Assembly (NCBI GenBank): GCA_004151065.3
Contig: NWUY0303874138.1
Coordinates: forward strand, 1 to 10,170
Direction: 5' to 3'
DNA length: 10,170 nucleotides
DNA from: Larix sibirica
Taxonomy: Eukaryota > Streptophyta > Pinopsida > Pinales > Pinaceae
Shown here: positions 7,076 to 10,170 of the stretch, piece after piece
Numbering within the stretch: position 1 is the first letter of the stretch
How the letters are laid out: each line of letters opens with the position of its first letter
Made by a program: the position numbers and the translations under genes
The notes under the pieces: model-generated
Seen by the model: only the letters and a program-made list of their open reading frames with translations
Database searches by the model: none
Told to the model about the DNA's origin: nothing

Positions 7076-7677
7076 ATTCTTGTCACAAACTGTTTGTTGA
7101 TATTCTTTTTTTTTATATAATTTTTTATTTGGAATTACGACGACCATAAAATCAATGTGAACAGTACACTTGTCTCATCCTCTTGCAATTTGGAATCTGT
7201 GGAGATCTACCTCCATCCAAGATCAAAAGTGGAGAGAATTACACCAAACATAAAAATATGATTAAATAACATTATAAACTTGTTTACATTTAAAATATTT
7301 AAGATTAAAAAAAATTACACCTCAAGAAATTGGATCATTCTCTTTACTTGATAGATCTACAGAATAAGGTGTAAACTTTTTCTTTCACGTGTATAGATCT
7401 AGGTTTAAGATGGATCTATGCTGGTTAATCAGCTAGCCAATGCAAGTACAATTTTGATTTGGTTCAAACTTCAAATTTCATCAATATTTGAGTCCAAATG
7501 AGAAAATCAGTATAAAATGTTTCATACATTTGAAACCTATCTCGATAATGCTTTTTGTGGTGAAATTGATCAACTATTAATTCAACTTATGAAGAACGAG
7601 GGGTATATATTCCGTACAAGTTGGTGGCTGCCATGGTGGGAGGTTGATTCTAACTTTGTCTGACATGGCTGAGTCAT
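7076..7677. other. AT-rich flank outside the 5' LTR, nothing coding
   Basis: This is the original insertion-site side of the retrotransposon. It is AT-rich with poly-T and poly-A runs at about 7100-7130 and 7305-7315. A weak inverted pair TTACACCT (7315-7322) and AGGTGTAA (7367-7374) is present. No reading frame or RNA gene is supported. Confidence 0.45.
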
Positions 7678-7789
7678 GTTGAAACCTATTACTTAGTCGA
7701 GTTCAAAATGACACCATCAAGTTATATTACTTTGTTGAAACCTATTACTTAGTCGAGTTCAAAATGACACCATCAAGTTATATTACTTT
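7678..7789. repeat. Exact 56-bp tandem duplication
   Basis: Bases 7678-7733 are repeated without a single difference at 7734-7789, and one base of identity extends on each side. All other repeats in the window are heavily diverged, so this duplication is recent, or is an assembly or sequencing artefact. Confidence 0.95.
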
Positions 7790-7962
7790 GAGTCCTGCGA
7801 ATTATAGTGGTTGCTTGGGTGTCAAACTCATCAAATCGTGAGATTGACTTGGATCCAGATTTCAAGTCTGCTGACTTTGGTTGATATGGTGTGGTAGTAT
7901 TCTCATGTGAGATTATTAGCTGCGGAGAAATTAGGTTTTTTTTGCTGCTATTGTGTGCGTGT
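7790..7962. other. Short stretch, nothing recognised
   Basis: Between the 56-bp duplication and the minus-strand remnant there is no coding signal. It contains a T-run at about 7936-7943. Confidence 0.4.
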
Positions 7963-8365
7963 TTATATGATTTGAAATTTGAGTCGACATTTGCTCTTGC
8001 TGCCTGTCACTCTGTATAAGTTTTGGCCACGAGGATCACTGAAATCAGGAACATCATTTTTGGGTTCTTCAATTACCTGTTGTAGTTTTGCTATGAGAGT
8101 CTTTGCCCTGGTCATTTTGGCTTGCAAGGTGCGACAATTATCATTTGGAATTGACTTTCTAATTCAGAATTCATTTTGGCTAAGTAGCTGCATCTGATGT
8201 GCATCTAAGCTGTCAAAATCCCCACCCAGAACTTGCACCTATTCACAACTGGTTGCCCTGTATGAGCATGGGCTTATAACATAAAAGGAGCATGGTTGAT
8301 GGGTTTGAATCCAGGTCATCATCTTGGTAAGATTGGTCATACTGCTGCATCATGGCCTGCTGGAT
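7963..8365 (-). pseudogene. Coding-like remnant, Gln-rich then coiled-coil-like, unassigned
   Basis: Reading the minus strand, one phase is open from 8365 to 8246 and is Gln/Asp-rich (QQYDQSYQDDDLDSNPS). A second phase is open from 8238 to 7966, broken only by TGA at 8164-8166. It carries LDAHQMQLLSQNE, then a basic helical part with LQAKMTRAKTLIAKLQQVIE and a turn-rich tail with NDVPDFSDPRGQNLY, ending at TAA 7963-7965. The phase change lies near 8240. This reads much more like real protein than the plus-strand phase open at 7979-8197. I recognise no family. It may be a processed gene fragment, an exon or an old element's coding debris. Confidence 0.4.
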
Positions 8366-8440
8366 TTATTGTTATTCCTCCTTTCTTCATCCTCTGCTGT
8401 GCCTGATTGCACCGATAGGATCAAGCTGCTCTACAGTCCA

Positions 8441-8453
8441 GAATGGGGGAGAT
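8441..8453 (+). other. Purine-rich tract followed by TG, possible retroelement edge
   Basis: A G-run within AGAATGGGGGAGA is followed directly by TGTCACATAACG. This is the layout of a polypurine tract and LTR start in plant retrotransposons. No partner LTR or pol sequence is visible upstream, so at most it is the edge of a fragment. Confidence 0.25.
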
Positions 8454-8456
8454 GTC

Positions 8457-8488
8457 ACATAACGTAATGTAACGTTATGTTACATTAC
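8457..8488. repeat. Nested palindromes built from TAACGT and ATGTTAC words
   Basis: ACATAACG (8457-8464) pairs with CGTTATGT (8473-8480), and GTAATGTAAC (8464-8473) pairs with GTTACATTAC (8479-8488). The two inverted repeats overlap, so the strand could fold in two alternative ways. It begins right after the purine tract at 8441-8453. Confidence 0.6.
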
Positions 8489-8614
8489 CAAAAATAAAAA
8501 GTAATTAAAAAAATTCATGTTGGCTCATAAAATAAAAAAATTATAAAACTATGTTGGATGAGAGGTGAGTATGAATGTCAGATGAGCCAAAAGTATAGCT
8601 AGGGTATCATTTAG
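8489..8614. other. AT-rich spacer before the LINE-type reading frame
   Basis: A-rich sequence with no coding signal. It could be the remains of a 5' untranslated region of the element to the right, but nothing fixes where that element begins. Confidence 0.3.
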
Positions 8615-10170
8615 AACCTTGGATTTCGATCATTCTCTGAGGCTTTAGAAGCTTTGAATGATCAAGGTGAACCGGAGGCACAATACAATGGAACAAAACC
8701 TTTATGCTTTCTAGGTGGCGGTACATTACTTATGGAGGCAAAGATTTTGATGCCAAAGGTCAAGGCAGATAACAACAAGGTCCCAGGGGCGGTGTACAAG
8801 GTTGTAGGTCCTCAGTTCAATGCTGATGGAGACCAGTTATATGACAAGGATTATAATGGATTCCAACTGGAATCTAGGTATAAGAATATCAGGGCTCCCT
8901 AGGAGCGCACTAACGAGGGCTCAAGAGGGAATTTCGAGATCTCCATTCCAATCTTGGGAAACAAGAACAATTTGTCAGGAAGAGGTTTTATGTAAACCAA
9001 GAAAAAAATAGACATGAGAGCGCTCGTAACAGAGACAAGTCCCTTTCTTCCTGGAATAATTTCAAATGACATAAGAAGTGTATAAAGAAGAAGGATTTGC
9101 TAGTAAACATGGTGTTGGGTTAAGGAATCAAAACAAAATGAGGTAGTGATGATAGGAGTGACAACATTTGTGGGTCATTTCGTTGGTCACAGGATTGGAG
9201 AGTCTAGCTTAAAGAAGTGGGTAATTGATGCTTGGGAGATCTTAGATTTGGGTTCCTCCTCCTATATTCTTCCACATAGTTGGATTGCTTTTCGATTCAA
9301 ATCGACGGAAGATAGTTCAAAAATCCAATCGGGATCCTGACACTAGGATTCTTCTTCACTTTTCTTGAAGTGTTGTTCCCCAATGTTTGAGGCTTAAACA
9401 AAAAGAAATGACCTAGTGCCCATGTGGGTCAAAATATTGAACTTTAATTTTGAGCTCTGGTCCATAGATTTTTTATGGAAATTGGGAACTCGCTGGGAAG
9501 CTTCCTAGAGGTGGTTATGTCTTATCTGGACACAGGGGTTGTGCATGGCTAGGATATTGGTCACCTTGGATCTAACGCGGGTGTGTCTAGCTGAGACAAT
9601 TTATATGATAAGAGGGAACTATTCTATCACCCAAAAGATTGACTATCAGGGTGTCCCCTTCAAATACAATTGGTGTTATGCGTCTGGCCATGTCGCAGTG
9701 CACTATTCTATACAATTCAGGATGAAGATATGGGTGGAGAAGAGAAGTACTAAGCTAGGAAAGGAGATTACAGTTTCAAATGGGACAAGGGAGACACAAT
9801 TTTTAGATTCCTATGACAAGAAGGAAAAAGATGGGACCAGTGATTCTTTATCATTGAAGGCTCCTTCTATGGTTATGGTATAAGCGACTCCCAAGGGCAC
9901 TGTGGGTGCTAGGTCAGATCAAGAAGAAGTAAATACCTATGTGGAAGAAATGTTGGACACTCATTATAAGTCTTTGAAGAAGCTCATCCCATTACATTTC
10001 TCTCCTATTAGTCATGTGATGTGTGGATATTTGAAGAGGTCTACATTAAGGTCTCATCTTGTATTGATGACAGACGTAAATGATTTACTATCATTTTTAA
10101 CCATGGAAGAGGAGGATCATAGATACTTCCTTACGTCCCGTAAAGGGAGTTTGGAGGATTCAATCATGGC
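8615..10170 (+). pseudogene. Broken LINE ORF1-type protein: DUF4283 and CCHC zinc knuckle, cut by window end
   Basis: In plant L1-type LINEs this protein binds the element's RNA. One phase carries most of it. Codons 8615-8899 start with GFRSFSEALEALNDQG and end at TAG 8900-8902; the phase runs on to TAA 8993-8995. A disordered basic stretch follows in a shifted phase (about 8996-9145). The DUF4283 core (9146-9480) shows GVTTFVGHFVGHRIGESSLK, SWIAFRFKSTEDS and PMWVKILNFNFELWS, with stops at 9338-9340 (TGA, where the family has Trp), 9344-9346 and 9395-9397. The next piece (9481-9549, IGNSLGSFLEVVMSYLDTG) is one phase off. From 9539 the first phase resumes with ARILVTLDL, DYQGVPFK and the knuckle at 9665-9706. 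After TAA at 9881-9883 it stays open to the window end with an acidic, unrecognised C-terminal part. The RT-bearing ORF2 is not reached. Confidence 0.75.
9665..9706 (+). other. Damaged CCHC-type zinc knuckle of the LINE-type protein
   Basis: The motif reads Y-N-W-C-Y-A-S-G-H-V-A-V-H-Y in the place where the family has Cys-x2-Cys-x3-Gly-His-x4-Cys. The second Cys (9674-9676), Gly and His (9689-9691) remain. The first and last Cys are both Tyr (TAC 9665-9667, TAT 9704-9706), each explained by a single G-to-A transition. The site could not bind zinc in the usual way. Confidence 0.65.

Noticed and set aside
6635-7149. Plus-strand open stretches of 161 and 102 codons across the end of the 5' LTR
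   Set aside because: They run from LTR sequence into unrelated flank, are antisense to the element, and are not kept in the 3' LTR.
7315-7374. Inverted pair TTACACCT / AGGTGTAA with 44 bases between
   Set aside because: It is short and in AT-rich DNA, and such pairs arise often by chance. Nothing around supports an element end.
7979-8197. Plus-strand open stretch of 72 codons
   Set aside because: The opposite strand reads as a more convincing Lys/Glu/Gln-rich protein fragment, so this is probably its shadow.
1-10170. CRISPR arrays, rRNA, tRNA genes, bacterial operon signals
   Set aside because: None was seen. The only tRNA-related sequence is the 12-base primer binding site, and the repeats do not have the repeat-spacer pattern of CRISPR.

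Overview
The window looks like nuclear DNA of a seed plant, with no intact gene visible. The evidence is a tRNA-iMet primer binding site and a plant-type polypurine tract on an LTR retrotransposon, and a broken copy of the DUF4283 plus zinc-knuckle protein that plant LINE elements carry as ORF1. The age of the insertions (strongly diverged LTRs, many stops) and the density of repeat debris would fit a large, slowly purged genome such as a gymnosperm, but that assignment is a guess.

Left flank (1-1905): AT-rich DNA. On the minus strand there are two short coding-like stretches (642-740 and 36-215) that could be remnants of two exons. From about 800 to 1690 there is a run of four different, diverged tandem duplications.

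Centre (1906-7075): one old LTR retrotransposon lying on the minus strand. Its 5' LTR is at 5524-7075, with the primer binding site at 5510-5521. A leader rich in a short degenerate repeat follows, then a decayed reading frame of unknown function (4847 down to 3194), a polypurine tract (2941-2953) and a 3' LTR (1906-2940) that has lost about 500 bases of its distal end. Both LTRs carry a TATA box on the minus strand, a promoter-proximal imperfect palindrome and a 26-bp minisatellite. No protease, reverse transcriptase, RNase H or integrase fits in the 2.6-kb interior, so the element was non-autonomous and relied on enzymes from a related element.

Right flank (7076-8614): mostly AT-rich sequence with an exact 56-bp tandem duplication, a minus-strand coding-like remnant (7963-8365) and a nested palindrome just after a purine-rich tract.

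Right end (8615-10170): a plus-strand pseudogene of a plant LINE ORF1-type protein. Its DUF4283 region and CCHC knuckle can still be read through several stops and frameshifts. It runs off the window.

No new functional system is evident. The points most worth a second look are the unclassified protein of the non-autonomous element, the repeat architecture of its LTR and leader, and the unidentified coding-like remnants.
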